This document shows positions 35,648-45,314 of a stretch of 64,000 nucleotides of DNA, piece by piece. The position numbers and the translations under genes were made by a program. The stretch is from assembly GCF_000342045.1 (NCBI RefSeq), contig NZ_AONQ01000013.1, positions 21,017-85,016 of the forward strand, written 5' to 3'. Each line of letters starts with the position of its first letter. Position 1 is the stretch's first letter. Below the pieces are notes generated by a model. The model saw only the letters and a list, made by a program, of their open reading frames with translations, was not told where the DNA came from and did no database searches. This stretch comes from Paramagnetospirillum caucaseum. GTDB taxonomy: Bacteria; Pseudomonadota; Alphaproteobacteria; Rhodospirillales; Magnetospirillaceae.

Positions 35648-35695
35648 GTTCAGGGAACAAAGAACAAACCATCTGGTTTTGTTCTATTCGCGTTC
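35648..35695. promoter_or_regulatory. Alphaproteobacterial SOS box and repeats upstream of lexA
   Basis: GTTC-TATTCGC-GTTC at 35681-35695 is an exact match to the alphaproteobacterial LexA box. Between it and lexA are further GTTC/GAAC units (35648-35651, 35655-35658, 35662-35665) with 3-base spacers that do not fit the box but could help cooperative binding. Confidence 0.88.
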
Positions 35696-35782
35696 CCGTG
35701 GGCGGTCAAGAGGAATTTACGGAGATGATTCCGTTTCGTTTCCGGTGGGCGGCGCGGGGATGCGGGCGCGACGCCCGCGTTC

Positions 35783-36985
35783 CTACAGGGTGGCGGGCAG
35801 CGGAATGACCTGCACCATGTCGCCCATCTGGGCGGTGGGGGCGTGCGGGGGGCGCACCAGCAGGCAGGTGGCCCGCGCCAGTCCCGACAGCACGGCGCTG
35901 TCCTGCTGCTCGAAGGGCAGCGCCACCACCAGCCCGTCGTCGGTGCGTTCCAGGCTGGCGCGCATGAATTCCATGCGCTCGTCGTTGGGCGGCAAGTCGC
36001 GGCCCAGCAGGGCGTTGATGGCCTGGGTGACGGTGGAGCGCCCGGTCAGCGCCCGGATAGCCGGTTCCAGGAAAATGATGGCGCAGACCATGGCCGACAC
36101 CGGATTGCCCGGCAGGCCGAGGACGGGAACCCCCTTCATGTCGCCGAACATCAGGGGCTTGCCCGGCCGCATGGCCACCTTGTAGAAGCCGAGATTCATG
36201 CCGGCGTCCTTGAGCGCGTCCTGCACCAGATCGTAATCGCCCACCGAGGCGCCGCCGGTGGTGACCAGCATGTCGGCGCCGGCCGCCGCCCGGATCATGG
36301 AATCCAGGGATTCGCGGGTGTCTTTGGCGATGCCGAGATGGATGGGATCGGCGCCGAGCGCGGTGACCATGGCGGCGAGGCCCGGCCCGTTGGAGCCGAC
36401 GATCTGGGCCGGCCCCGGCTGGTCGCCGGGCAGGACGATCTCGTCGCCGGTGGACAGGATGGCGATGCGGGGCTTGCGGCGCACCAGCAGGTTGGGGACG
36501 TTCATAGCCGCCGCCAGGCCGATGGTGCGGCCGCCCAGGACGGTTCCCGCCGGAATCAGCACGTCGCCGGTCTTGAAGTCGAGGCCGGCCGGGCGCACAT
36601 GGCGGCCGGTGGGGGCGGAGGTGAGGATTTCCACCCGCTCGCCGTCCTTGCGGGTGTTCTCCTGCATGACGACGGCGTCGGCGCCATGGGGCAGGGGGGC
36701 ACCGGTGAAGATGCGGATGCATTGCCCGGCCCCCACCGTTCCGGCGAAGGCGGCGCCGGCCGCCGACAGGCCGATCATATCGAGCCGGCACGGCGCCTGG
36801 GCGATGTCGGCGGCGCGCACGGCGTAGCCGTCCATGGCTGACACCGCCACCGGCGGGTGGGAAACGCGGGCGGCCAGATCCTCGGCCAGGATGCGCCCGG
36901 TGGCCAGGGCCAGGGGGATCACCTCGGTGCCCACCGGCCGGATGCCCGACAGCAGGGATTCGCGCGCCACCTCGACGGAGATCAT
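35783..36985 (-). CDS. moeA: Molybdopterin molybdenumtransferase MoeA
   Basis: 400 residues, beginning at the ATG that overlaps the moaC stop (ATGA). MoeA inserts molybdate into molybdopterin. Motifs: [67 protein letters not shown] and [11 protein letters not shown], in the normal order. It is the last gene of the trpGDC-moaC-moeA unit, with lexA following after a separate promoter. It links to the molybdenum hydroxylase genes at 19644-23062. Confidence 0.96.
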   Translation of the reverse strand: MISVEVARESLLSGIRPVGTEVIPLALATGRILAEDLAARVSHPPVAVSAMDGYAVRAADIAQAPCRLDMIGLSAAGAAFAGTVGAGQCIRIFTGAPLPHGADAVVMQENTRKDGERVEILTSAPTGRHVRPAGLDFKTGDVLIPAGTVLGGRTIGLAAAMNVPNLLVRRKPRIAILSTGDEIVLPGDQPGPAQIVGSNGPGLAAMVTALGADPIHLGIAKDTRESLDSMIRAAAGADMLVTTGGASVGDYDLVQDALKDAGMNLGFYKVAMRPGKPLMFGDMKGVPVLGLPGNPVSAMVCAIIFLEPAIRALTGRSTVTQAINALLGRDLPPNDERMEFMRASLERTDDGLVVALPFEQQDSAVLSGLARATCLLVRPPHAPTAQMGDMVQVIPLPATL

Positions 36986-37482
36986 TCCTTGGCCTCGTAG
37001 ATGCCGGACTTGCCGCCCGATTTGTGGATCAGGCGGATATTTTCGATCCGCATGGACTTGTCCACCGCCTTGCACATGTCGTAGACGGTCAGCGCCGCCA
37101 CCGAGACCGCGGTCAGCGCCTCCATCTCGACGCCGGTGCGGCCGACCAGCTTGCAGGTGGCTTCGATATGGACGGCGGAGGCCTGGGGATCAAGGCTCAG
37201 CTCCACCCCCACCGACGACAGGGCCAGCGGGTGGCAGAGCGGGATGAGGTCGGGGGTGCGCTTGGCGCCCATGATCCCGGCCAGCTGGGCCACGCTCAGC
37301 ACGTCGCCCTTCTTCATGCCGCGCGCCGCGATCAGGGCCAGGGTCTCGGGCGTCATGACCACCGAGCCGCGCGCCACCGCTTTCCTGGCGGTCTCTCCCT
37401 TGGCCGAGACGTCGACCATGACGGCGTTGCCGTCGCCGTCGAAATGGGTGAGCCCATCTCCGGTCATGGCGTCGCCCATCAT
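36982..37482 (-). CDS. moaC: Cyclic pyranopterin monophosphate synthase MoaC
   Basis: 166 residues of normal length. Motifs: [37 protein letters not shown] (active site), and [20 protein letters not shown]. With MoaA it makes cyclic pyranopterin monophosphate, the first step of molybdenum cofactor synthesis. It overlaps trpC and moeA by 4 bases each, as in many alphaproteobacteria. Confidence 0.97.
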   Translation of the reverse strand: MMGDAMTGDGLTHFDGDGNAVMVDVSAKGETARKAVARGSVVMTPETLALIAARGMKKGDVLSVAQLAGIMGAKRTPDLIPLCHPLALSSVGVELSLDPQASAVHIEATCKLVGRTGVEMEALTAVSVAALTVYDMCKAVDKSMRIENIRLIHKSGGKSGIYEAKE

Positions 37483-38300
37483 TCCACCTTGCCCGCGCCG
37501 GCCAGCAGCACCTTGACCGCCTGCTCCACGTCGGGGCGGCGCATCAGCGCCTCGCCGATCAGGAAGCGCTTGACCCCGATGGCCGCCATGCGGCGCAGAT
37601 CGCCGGGGCCTTCCAGGCCGCTTTCCGACACGATGATCTTGCCCTCGGGGATCAGGGGGACCAGACGCTCGGTGGTGGCGAGGTCGGTCTTCATGATCTT
37701 GAGGTCACGGTTGTTGATGCCGATCAGCGGCGATTTCAGCTTCAGCGCGCGCTCAAGCTCGGCCTCGTCGTGCACCTCGATCAGCACGTCCATGCCGTAG
37801 CCCAGCGCGATGTCCTCCATCTGGCCGAGTTCGGCATCGGTAAGCGAGGCGACGATCAGCAAGATGCAGTCGGCGCCCAGGGCGCGGGCCTCGACGATCT
37901 GGTAGGGATCGACCATGAAGTCCTTGCGCAGCACCGGGATGTCGCAGGCCGAGCGTGCCGCGCCCAGGTCGGCGTCGGTGCCCTGGAAGAATTTCTGGTC
38001 GGTCAGCACCGACAGGCAGGCGGCGCCGCCGCGCTGATAGGCCCGCGCCAGCAGCTCGGGCTTGAAGTCGGGGCGGATGATGCCGGCCGAGGGCGAGGCC
38101 TTCTTGATCTCGGTGATCAGGCCCCAGCCCAGTTCGGCGACCTTGCGGTCCAGCGAGGCGGCGAAGCCGCGCGGCGGGGCCTGGTCCTGGGCGCGCTTCA
38201 GCAATTCCTGGATGGGCCGCCGGCTCTTCTGCTCGGCGACCTGCTTGCGCTTTTCGGCGCAGATACGGTCAAGGACGGTGGCGGTGGCGGTGGCGTTCAT
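37479..38300 (-). CDS. trpC: Indole-3-glycerol phosphate synthase
   Basis: 273 residues, a TIM barrel: [19 protein letters not shown] (catalytic Lys), [41 protein letters not shown], and [17 protein letters not shown]. It closes the indole ring in tryptophan synthesis. trpD ends 4 bases upstream, moaC overlaps downstream. Confidence 0.97.
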   Translation of the reverse strand: MNATATATVLDRICAEKRKQVAEQKSRRPIQELLKRAQDQAPPRGFAASLDRKVAELGWGLITEIKKASPSAGIIRPDFKPELLARAYQRGGAACLSVLTDQKFFQGTDADLGAARSACDIPVLRKDFMVDPYQIVEARALGADCILLIVASLTDAELGQMEDIALGYGMDVLIEVHDEAELERALKLKSPLIGINNRDLKIMKTDLATTERLVPLIPEGKIIVSESGLEGPGDLRRMAAIGVKRFLIGEALMRRPDVEQAVKVLLAGAGKVE

Positions 38301-38304
38301 GGCG

Positions 38305-39345
38305 TCAGGGAGTCCGGTTGGTGATGGCGATCATGCGGTCCAGTACGGCTTCGGCCTCGCCCCGGTCGATGGCCTGTTCCGCCGCGCGGGCGCCGTCGCT
38401 CAAGGAGGCGACCTTGCCGGCCACCACCAGGGCGGCGGCGGCGTTCAGCACGACGATGTCGCGATAGGCTCCCTGTTCCCCCTTCAGCAGAGCACGGAGC
38501 GCGGCGGCGTTGGCGGCGGCATCGCCGCCCTTCAGGGCGGCGGGAGCGGCGCGCTTGAGGCCCACGTCCTCCGGCTTGACGGTGAAGAGACGAACCTCGC
38601 CCCCCTTGTGCTCGGCCACCTTGGTGGGGCCGGTGGTGGTCAGTTCGTCCAGTCCGTCGGTGCCGTGCACCACCCAGGCGTGCTCGGCGCCCAGGCGGCC
38701 CAGCACGCGGGCCAGCGGCTCGACCCAGCGTTCGGCGAAGACGCCGACCACCTGACGGGTGGTGCCGGCCGGATTGGCCAGCGGTCCCAGCAGGTTGAAG
38801 ATGGTCCGCGTGCCCAACTCGCCCCGCGCGCCGGCCACATGGCGCATGGCGTTGTGGTGGCGCGGCGCCATCAGGAAGCCGACCTTGTTGTCCCACAGGG
38901 TCTCGCGCACCAGGGCGAAGTCGGCGTCGATGTTGACGCCGAGAGCGGTCAGCACGTCCGAGGCGCCCGACTTGGACGATACCGCCCGGTTGCCGTGCTT
39001 GGCCACCGGCACGCCGCAGGCGGCCACCACGAAGGAGGCGGCGGTGGAGATGTTGTAGGTGCCGGCCTCGTCGCCGCCGGTGCCGACGATGTCGACGGCG
39101 CCGGCCGGGGCTTCGATCTTCAGGGCCTTGGCCCGCATGATGCGCGCCGCGCCGGTGATCTCCTCCACCGTTTCGCCGCGCACCCTGAGACCCAGCAGCA
39201 GGCCGCCGATCTGGGCCGGGGTGGCGTCGCCCGACATGATGATCTCGAACACCTCCTCGGCCTGGGTCTCGGACAGGGTGGCACCGGCGGCGACGCGGCC
39301 GAGGATTTCCTTCATCAGGACGAGGGTGACGGGGGCGGTACTCAT
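38305..39345 (-). CDS. trpD: Anthranilate phosphoribosyltransferase
   Basis: 346 residues. Motifs: DIVGTGGDEAGTYNISTAAS (PRPP-binding glycine loop), KHGNRAVSSKSGASDVLTAL, APRHHNAMRHVAGARGELGT and RTIFNLLGPLANPA. The start overlaps the trpG stop by one base (TGATG). Confidence 0.97.
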   Translation of the reverse strand: MSTAPVTLVLMKEILGRVAAGATLSETQAEEVFEIIMSGDATPAQIGGLLLGLRVRGETVEEITGAARIMRAKALKIEAPAGAVDIVGTGGDEAGTYNISTAASFVVAACGVPVAKHGNRAVSSKSGASDVLTALGVNIDADFALVRETLWDNKVGFLMAPRHHNAMRHVAGARGELGTRTIFNLLGPLANPAGTTRQVVGVFAERWVEPLARVLGRLGAEHAWVVHGTDGLDELTTTGPTKVAEHKGGEVRLFTVKPEDVGLKRAAPAALKGGDAAANAAALRALLKGEQGAYRDIVVLNAAAALVVAGKVASLSDGARAAEQAIDRGEAEAVLDRMIAITNRTP

Positions 39346-39935
39346 CAGGCGGCCTGTCCGGTCTTGGATTTGGTGAAGTCGATGAAATTGCGCAGCATGG
39401 CGTGGCCGTGCTCGGTCTCGATGCTTTCCGGATGGAACTGGACGCCCCAGATGGGCAGCTCCTGGTGGGCGAGGCCCATCACCAGCCCGTCGGCGGTCCA
39501 TGCCGAGGCATGCAGGCAGGCGGGGAAGCTTTCCCTCTCCACCACCAGCGAGTGGTAGCGGGTGGCGCGGAACGGGCTGGGCAGCCCCTTGAACACCCCG
39601 GTGTCGTCGTGGGTGATGGTGTCGACCTTGCCGTGCATGGGCTTGGGCGCGCGGACCACCTTGCCGCCGAAGGCCTGGCCGATGGCCTGGTGGCCCAGGC
39701 AGACGCCGAACAGCGGGATCGTCCCGGCGGCGCGCCCGATCAGCTCCAGGCAGATGCCCGCCTTGTCGGGGTCGCAGGGGCCGGGCGAGATGACGATGCC
39801 CTGGGGCCGCATGGCCATGACCTGATCGACGGTGACGGAATCGTTGCGCTTCACCACCACCTCGGCCCCCAGCTCGCCCAGGTAATGCCAAAGGTTGTAG
39901 GTGAAGCTGTCGTAGTTATCGATCAGAAGGAACAT
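39345..39935 (-). CDS. trpG: Anthranilate/aminodeoxychorismate synthase glutaminase component
   Basis: 196 residues of a class I glutamine amidotransferase: [28 protein letters not shown], catalytic Cys in [18 protein letters not shown], and His/Glu in [13 protein letters not shown]. It supplies ammonia to TrpE (tryptophan) and perhaps PabB (folate). trpE is not in the window. First gene of the trpGDC-moaC-moeA operon. Confidence 0.96.
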   Translation of the reverse strand: MFLLIDNYDSFTYNLWHYLGELGAEVVVKRNDSVTVDQVMAMRPQGIVISPGPCDPDKAGICLELIGRAAGTIPLFGVCLGHQAIGQAFGGKVVRAPKPMHGKVDTITHDDTGVFKGLPSPFRATRYHSLVVERESFPACLHASAWTADGLVMGLAHQELPIWGVQFHPESIETEHGHAMLRNFIDFTKSKTGQAA

Positions 39936-40068
39936 CGGCGTTGCGCCTGCAGGAAATCCAGGCCGGAAGAATGCAGAGGCGGCCTGGGCGCGTCAAGCAT
40001 GGCACACGCCGTTTGACGGATTCATCGGGCAGGTTAGCATGATGGTGAAACGCAAGGAGCGGAGCGCC

Positions 40069-40677
40069 ATGCTCGATACCATCCTTCTGCTGGCGGGAGA
40101 GACTGAACGCCCGGTGTTGGCCGGGTGGCTGCGCCGCGCCGAACCGGGGATCCGGGTGGTGGCGGCGGGCGCGGTAGCCGACCTGCCCGCCGATGTTTCC
40201 TCCGCCCGGCTGGTTGCCTTCGTCTTTCCCGAGATCGTGCCGGGCGGCGTGCTGAGGCGTCTGGGATACGGCGCCTACAATTTCCATCCCGGCCCGCCGG
40301 AATACCCCGGCTGGGCGCCGGCCGCCTTCGCCCTCTACGACGGCGCCGCCACGTTCGGCGCCACCCTGCATGAGATGGCGGCCAGGGCGGATGCGGGGAC
40401 GATCTGCGACGTGGAAAGCTTCGCCGTTCCCGCCGGTTGCGACCTGCGGCGGCTGGAGGAACTGGCCTACGCGGCCAGCCTGCATCTGTTCGAGCGCTGG
40501 GCCGAAGCCCTGGTTTCGCCGCTCAGGCCACCCCGGCTGCCGCTTCGGTGGGGGGCGCGCCAATGCACCCGCAAGGGGTTCGCCGAACTGGCCGGGATAC
40601 CGGAAGGAGCCTCGGAGGAGGAGAGGCGGAGAAGGGCGAGGGTGTTTGGTGGGGAGGGAGATAACAGGCGGCCTTGA
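40069..40677 (+). CDS. Formyltransferase-like protein
   Basis: 202 residues from the ATG at 40069, preceded by AAGGAG; an upstream start at 40039 is less likely. The formyl-transferase N-domain is seen in YGAYNFHPGPPEYPGWAPAA (about residue 70) and FGATLHEMAARADAGTI. It is related to methionyl-tRNA formyltransferase and ArnA/PurN but is short and lacks the Fmt C-terminal domain, and fmt itself would be longer. The substrate (an amine, sugar or amino acid) is unknown. The basic tail is low-complexity. Confidence 0.82.
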   Translation: MLDTILLLAGETERPVLAGWLRRAEPGIRVVAAGAVADLPADVSSARLVAFVFPEIVPGGVLRRLGYGAYNFHPGPPEYPGWAPAAFALYDGAATFGATLHEMAARADAGTICDVESFAVPAGCDLRRLEELAYAASLHLFERWAEALVSPLRPPRLPLRWGARQCTRKGFAELAGIPEGASEEERRRRARVFGGEGDNRRP

Positions 40678-40701
40678 CACCTAATTAGTTTGTGCTAATA
40701 T
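40674..40701 (+). promoter_or_regulatory. Sigma-70-type promoter of the DUF4395 gene
   Basis: TTGACA (40674-40679), a 16-base spacer, and TAATAT (40696-40701). It overlaps the stop codon of the formyltransferase-like gene and stands 33 bases before the next start. Confidence 0.65.
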
Positions 40702-40733
40702 AAGTGAAATCGAAATCTCCTTCGGGTGTCACC

Positions 40734-41153
40734 ATGCTTCGCTTCGATATCGCTCCGGTCTGCTCCAACGCCTATCGCTTCCAGGCGACCATGAGCTTCG
40801 CCATTGCCGCCCTCTACCTGTTCACGCCGTACAAGTGGGTGGCATTCGTGCTGGCGTTCGGCGGGGTGTTGCGCGGCTTCGTCTCGCCGCACAAGTGCCT
40901 GTCCTACCGGCTGTTCGCGGCGATCACCGACCGGCTGGGGTGGAAGCATCCGGTCAATGCCGGCTCCAAGATGTTCGCCGACAAGATTGCCGCCATCGCC
41001 GGCACCGTCATGGCGGTGTCGTGGCTGATGGGCTCGGAGATCGGCGCCATTCCGGCCACCGCCATCCTGATCTTCGCCTTCATCGATCTAGCCACCGGCT
41101 TCTGCGCCGCCTGCTGGGCCTATGGTTTCTGGTACAAGCTGCGCTCGGCCTGA
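40734..41153 (+). CDS. DUF4395-like membrane protein
   Basis: 139 residues from the ATG at 40734, which lies in family register (MLRFDIAPVCSNAYRFQATM). Four or so membrane segments: AALYLFTPYKWVAFVLAFGG, IAAIAGTVMAVSWLM, IGAIPATAILIFAFIDLATG. Cysteines in FVSPHKC and ATGFCAACWAYGF may form a redox or metal site. Function unknown; members occur with thiol or sulfur genes in other genomes. Has its own promoter and terminator. Confidence 0.8.
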   Translation: MLRFDIAPVCSNAYRFQATMSFAIAALYLFTPYKWVAFVLAFGGVLRGFVSPHKCLSYRLFAAITDRLGWKHPVNAGSKMFADKIAAIAGTVMAVSWLMGSEIGAIPATAILIFAFIDLATGFCAACWAYGFWYKLRSA

Positions 41154-41186
41154 TCCGGCACCGTTCCGGGGCGGGGTTTTCAAACC

Positions 41187-41217
41187 AAAGCCCGATGAGG
41201 TCTCCTCATCGGGCTTT
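41187..41217. terminator. Bidirectional terminator
   Basis: AAAGCCCGATGAGG, loop TCT, and perfect complement ending GGGCTTT, between the DUF4395 gene (plus) and radC (minus). Confidence 0.9.
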
Positions 41218-41220
41218 GCG

Positions 41221-41934
41221 TTACAACAGCCCCATGGCCTTGAAGCTGGCGTGGCCCTTGCGGCCGACCACCACATGATCGTGCAGCTGAATCCCCACGG
41301 CGGTCAGGGCGTCCTTGACCGCGCGGGTCATGTCGATGTCGGACCGTGACGGCTTGGGGTCGCCGCTCGGATGATTATGAACCATGATCACCGCCGAGGC
41401 ATGCAGCGCCAGGGCGCGCCGGACCACCTCGCGTGGGTAGAGCGGCGTATGGTCGACGGTGCCGGTCTGCTGCACCTCGTCGGCGATCAGGGTGTTCTTG
41501 CGGTCGAGGAACAGCAGGCGGAACTGCTCGGTGGGCAGGGTGGCCATGGCGGTGCGGCAGTAATCCAGCAGCACGTCCCAGCTCGAGATCACCGAATTGT
41601 TGAGCACCGGGGCGCGGGCCAGGCGGATGGCGGCTTCGCGCACCACCTTCAGGGTGGCGGCGGCCACGTCCTTGACGCCGTCGACGCTCTTGAGATCCTC
41701 GACGTCGGCGGTGACCGCGTCGGCGAAGCTGCCGAAGCGCCTGATCAGCGCCTTGGCCAGCGGCTTGGTGTCCTGTCTCGGGATGGCGGCGCCCAGCAGC
41801 AGTTCCAGCAATTCATAGTCGGGAAGGGCCTCGGGGGCGTCGAGGAAGCGCTTGCGCAGGCGTTCCCGGTGGCCCCGATGGTCGGGCGCGTCCGCCGCTT
41901 CGGCCCGGCCGGGAAGGGGGGGATCGGCGGTCAC
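41221..41934 (-). CDS. radC: RadC-family JAB/MPN domain protein
   Basis: 237 residues from a GTG at 41934 whose last bases overlap the upstream stop (GTGA). The N-terminal helix-hairpin-helix region (DYELLELLLGAAIPRQDTKP) is followed by the JAB domain: EQFRLLFLDRKNTLIADEVQ, VVRRALALHASAVIMVHNHP, and the metal site NHPSGDPKPSRSD. Called RadC for historical reasons; the DNA repair role is not established. Confidence 0.93.
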   Translation of the reverse strand: MTADPPLPGRAEAADAPDHRGHRERLRKRFLDAPEALPDYELLELLLGAAIPRQDTKPLAKALIRRFGSFADAVTADVEDLKSVDGVKDVAAATLKVVREAAIRLARAPVLNNSVISSWDVLLDYCRTAMATLPTEQFRLLFLDRKNTLIADEVQQTGTVDHTPLYPREVVRRALALHASAVIMVHNHPSGDPKPSRSDIDMTRAVKDALTAVGIQLHDHVVVGRKGHASFKAMGLL

Positions 41935-42467
41935 AGGCGGGCGCGGAAATCTTCCAGCCAGGCCAGGCGGCTTTCCAGCAGGGCGATGTCGTGGTCCAGC
42001 CACGCCGCCAGGGCGCTGCCGCCCTCGCCGTCGCTGCCGCGCAGGTCGGCCAGGCGGGCCAGTTCGCTGTCCGCCCCCTCGATCAGCAGGTCGATCTGGT
42101 GGGCACGCTCTTCGGACTCCAGCAGGTCGAGGAAGCGCATCTTCAGCGCCACCACCAGCTTGGACAGGTCCGAGCCGGGACGCAGCCGGGCGGTCAGCAG
42201 GGTGACGAGCTCGCGCCGTCCCGCCGCCGAAATGGTCAGCATGGAATCGTCCTCCATGCCCTGGCCCTCAAGCGTCTCGACCAGCCCCTCGTAGCGCAGC
42301 AATTCGATGGAGATGCCCATCAGCTCCAGGCTGGGCCCCATGATCCGGCTGGTGAAATGGCGCACCGACCCGGCCAGTTCGCTGTAGCGCATGGGCCGGG
42401 ACGCGATGGTTCCCAGCGCGCACAGGCGGACCGCTTCCTTGGGGGTCAATGTGTTGTCGGCGAACAT
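41931..42467 (-). CDS. PadR-like winged-helix protein
   Basis: 178 residues from the ATG at 42467; an ATG at 42491 is possible. The N-terminal half reads as a winged helix (LTPKEAVRLCALGTIASRPM; ISIELLRYEGLVETLEG; LTISAAGRRELVTLLTARLR), close in style to PadR regulators, and the C-terminal half is a helical dimerisation region rich in acid residues. Probable transcription regulator; the target is unknown. Coupled to radC by GTGA. Confidence 0.65.
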   Translation of the reverse strand: MFADNTLTPKEAVRLCALGTIASRPMRYSELAGSVRHFTSRIMGPSLELMGISIELLRYEGLVETLEGQGMEDDSMLTISAAGRRELVTLLTARLRPGSDLSKLVVALKMRFLDLLESEERAHQIDLLIEGADSELARLADLRGSDGEGGSALAAWLDHDIALLESRLAWLEDFRARL

Positions 42468-42581
42468 GGCGTGGCCCAATCCGGCTATCATTCCAGCCAA
42501 ATATAGGGGGTAATCGCCGTCCCGTCCACAAATACGGCGCGAGGGCTTGCAAATGCCTTCGTATTGGCGGAGCTTGTCGCC

Positions 42582-43562
42582 ATGAACGCAGGCCCGAGCG
42601 ATACCGCCGATATCTGGGTGCTGGCCGACGACCGGGCCGGCAACGTCGCCCAATGCCTGGGGGTCGCCGAGGCGCTGGGCCGGCCCTTCGCGGTCAAGAC
42701 CCTGCGCTATGGCCGTCTCGCCGGGCTGCCCAACGCCCTGCGTGGCGCCGGGCTGAGCGGCATCGCGCCCGAGAGCCGCGCGGCGCTGTGTGCCCCCTGG
42801 CCGCGTCTGGTGATCGCCGCCGGGCGGCGCACCGCGCCCGTCGCCCGCTGGATCCGGCGGCAATGCGGGGCCAGGCTGGTGCAGATCATGGACCCCGGCT
42901 TTCCCGGCCGCGGCGATTTCGACCTGATCGTCTCGCCTGCCCACGATGGCCCCCGGCCGGGCGGCAACGTGCTGGAGGTGCTGGGGGCGCCCCACCGGGT
43001 GACGCCCGGGCGTCTGGCCGCCGAGGCGGAAAAATGGCGTGATTCCTTCGCCCACCTGCCGCGTCCCTGGGTGGCGGTGATCGTCGGCGGCGCCACCAAG
43101 AACCGGCCGTTTTCAGTGGAGATGGCCGAGGGGCTGGGGCAAAGTGTCGCCCGGCTGGCCGGCGGCCTGGGCGGTTCGCTGCTGCTCACCACCAGCCGCC
43201 GCACCGGCGGGGCGCAGGAGGCGGCGCTGGCCGCCGGGTTGCCCGAGCCGCGCTGGCTGCACCTGTTTTCCCAGGGCGGCGACAATCCCTATTTCGGCTT
43301 CCTGGCCCTGGCCGACGCCGTCATCGTCACCGGCGATTCCGTCTCCATGTGCTGCGAGGCCTGCGCCTCCGCCGCCCCGGTGTTCATCTGGGCGCCCGAG
43401 GGCTGGGCGGCCCCCAAGCATGCCCGCCTGCACGCCCAGCTCTACCGGGCCGGCCTGGCCCGGCCGCTGGAGGGCGCCGCGTCCCTGGACGGCTGGGAGA
43501 GGCCCCGCCTCAACGCCGCCCAGGAGGCGGCCCGGGTGATCGGCGAGCGTTTGCTGTCATGA
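42582..43562 (+). CDS. ELM1/GtrOC-like predicted nucleoside-diphosphate-sugar protein
   Basis: 326 residues from the ATG at 42582 (GGCGGAG before it). The pattern IWVLADDRAGNVAQCLGVAE, IAAGRRTAPVARWIR, VVIVGGATKNRPFS-like VAVIVGGATKNRPFS and VIVTGDSVSMCCEACAS matches the mitochondrial fission ELM1 family, a GT-B-like fold found in alphaproteobacteria beside lipid A/LPS genes. Function unproven. Overlaps the protease gene by 4 bases. Confidence 0.85.
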   Translation: MNAGPSDTADIWVLADDRAGNVAQCLGVAEALGRPFAVKTLRYGRLAGLPNALRGAGLSGIAPESRAALCAPWPRLVIAAGRRTAPVARWIRRQCGARLVQIMDPGFPGRGDFDLIVSPAHDGPRPGGNVLEVLGAPHRVTPGRLAAEAEKWRDSFAHLPRPWVAVIVGGATKNRPFSVEMAEGLGQSVARLAGGLGGSLLLTTSRRTGGAQEAALAAGLPEPRWLHLFSQGGDNPYFGFLALADAVIVTGDSVSMCCEACASAAPVFIWAPEGWAAPKHARLHAQLYRAGLARPLEGAASLDGWERPRLNAAQEAARVIGERLLS

Positions 43563-44334
43563 GGCGGCTGGCCGCCCTATTGCTGCTGCTGGCTGCGCCG
43601 GCCCTGGCCGAGCCCCGTCAGCTGCACGGCATCAAGGGCGACGACCAGCGGCTGCGCATGGCGGCGCAGGAATTCCCGTGGAGCGCCATGGGGCGCCTCA
43701 ACTTCTTCAGCGGCCATTGCAGCGCCGCCCTGATCGGGCCGCGCCTGATCGCCACCGCCGCCCATTGCCTGTGGAACCGCCGCACGCAAAAGCCGTTTCC
43801 CGCCTCGTCCTTCACCTTCGTGGCCGGCTGGGACCGGGGTGAGTATCTGCGGGCCTCCAAGGTGAGCGCGGTGCACGCCGCGCCCGGCTGGGTGCTCGAC
43901 GGCAAGGAGCGGGGACTGGCCAGCCGGGCCGACGATTGGGCACTGATGGAACTGGAAGAGCCGCTGGGCGACGAGATCGGCTGGATCGCCCTCGGCGCGC
44001 CCCTGGCGGGCATGCGGGTGGCGGTGGCCGGCTATGGCCGCGACAAGGCCCAGGTACCGCTGGCCCATGTGGGCTGTCGCCTGACCCGCCAGACGCTGCC
44101 GGGGGTGTTCCTCCACGATTGCGACGCCGTCCAGGGCGAATCCGGCGGCCCGGTGCTGGGCTGGAGCGGCGGCGAACTGCGTCTGGTGGCGGTCAATGTG
44201 GCGGTGATCCCCGCCCAGGGCGAGGCCGGGGTGGCGGCGGGGACCGACGCCCTGCGTCCCTTGGCCATGAGCCTGGGGGCGGCGAAGTCGACCCGGGCGG
44301 GACCGGTGTCACGGCCGGCCGGCGTCGATCTGGG

Positions 44335-44350
<16 letters not shown>
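43559..44350 (+). CDS. Secreted trypsin-like serine protease
   Basis: 263 residues. Signal peptide about 1-17 (cleavage after ALA). Catalytic triad: His69 in IATAAHCLW, Asp125 or Asp126 in [10 protein letters not shown], Ser195 in [13 protein letters not shown]. The S1 chymotrypsin fold is complete. The motif GDDQRL and the Cys pairs (Cys54/Cys70; Cys173/Cys188) fit disulfides. Probably periplasmic. The stop overlaps the convergent macro-domain gene by 16 bases. Confidence 0.92.
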
Positions 44351-44852
<502 letters not shown>

Positions 44853-44853
<1 letters not shown>

Positions 44854-45314
44854 CAGCGGAACTCCGGCTGCTCCAGCCCGTACTGGCACACTTCGACCAT
44901 GGCGCCGTCGGGATCGCGAATATAGCACATGCGCTTGCCGCCGCGGACGATGTCCTGGGGAACCTCGATGGGCTCCACCCTCTGGCCGAACTGGCCGGCG
45001 AGCGCGGCGAGGCAGGCATCGAGGTCGTCGACCCGCAGCGCCAGATGCCGCAGGCCGGGAGTGGAGGCCACGGCCGCCTGGGCCGGGGGCGCATCGGCGA
45101 ATTCCAGCAGTTCGATGCGGCAGGCGCCGTCCGGCGCCGCCAGGATGACGCAGCGGGCCCGGGCACCGGTCAGGCCGGTCACCCGCTCGAACCACTCGCC
45201 CTGCAGCGGGCGGTCCATGACCACGCCGAGGCCGAACAGGGCGGCATAGAAGCGGATCGACCGCTCCATGTCGGTGACCACGATGTTGACGTGGTCGTGG
45301 CCCAGCAGCGCCAT
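44853..45314 (-). CDS. VOC-family (glyoxalase-like) protein
   Basis: 153 residues with one paired beta-alpha-beta fold: [42 protein letters not shown] and [16 protein letters not shown]. The metal residues are plausible (His8, Glu66-like, His in LRHLAL, Glu in MVEVCQ). Exact reaction unknown. It overlaps both neighbours by one base (TGATG). Confidence 0.9.
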
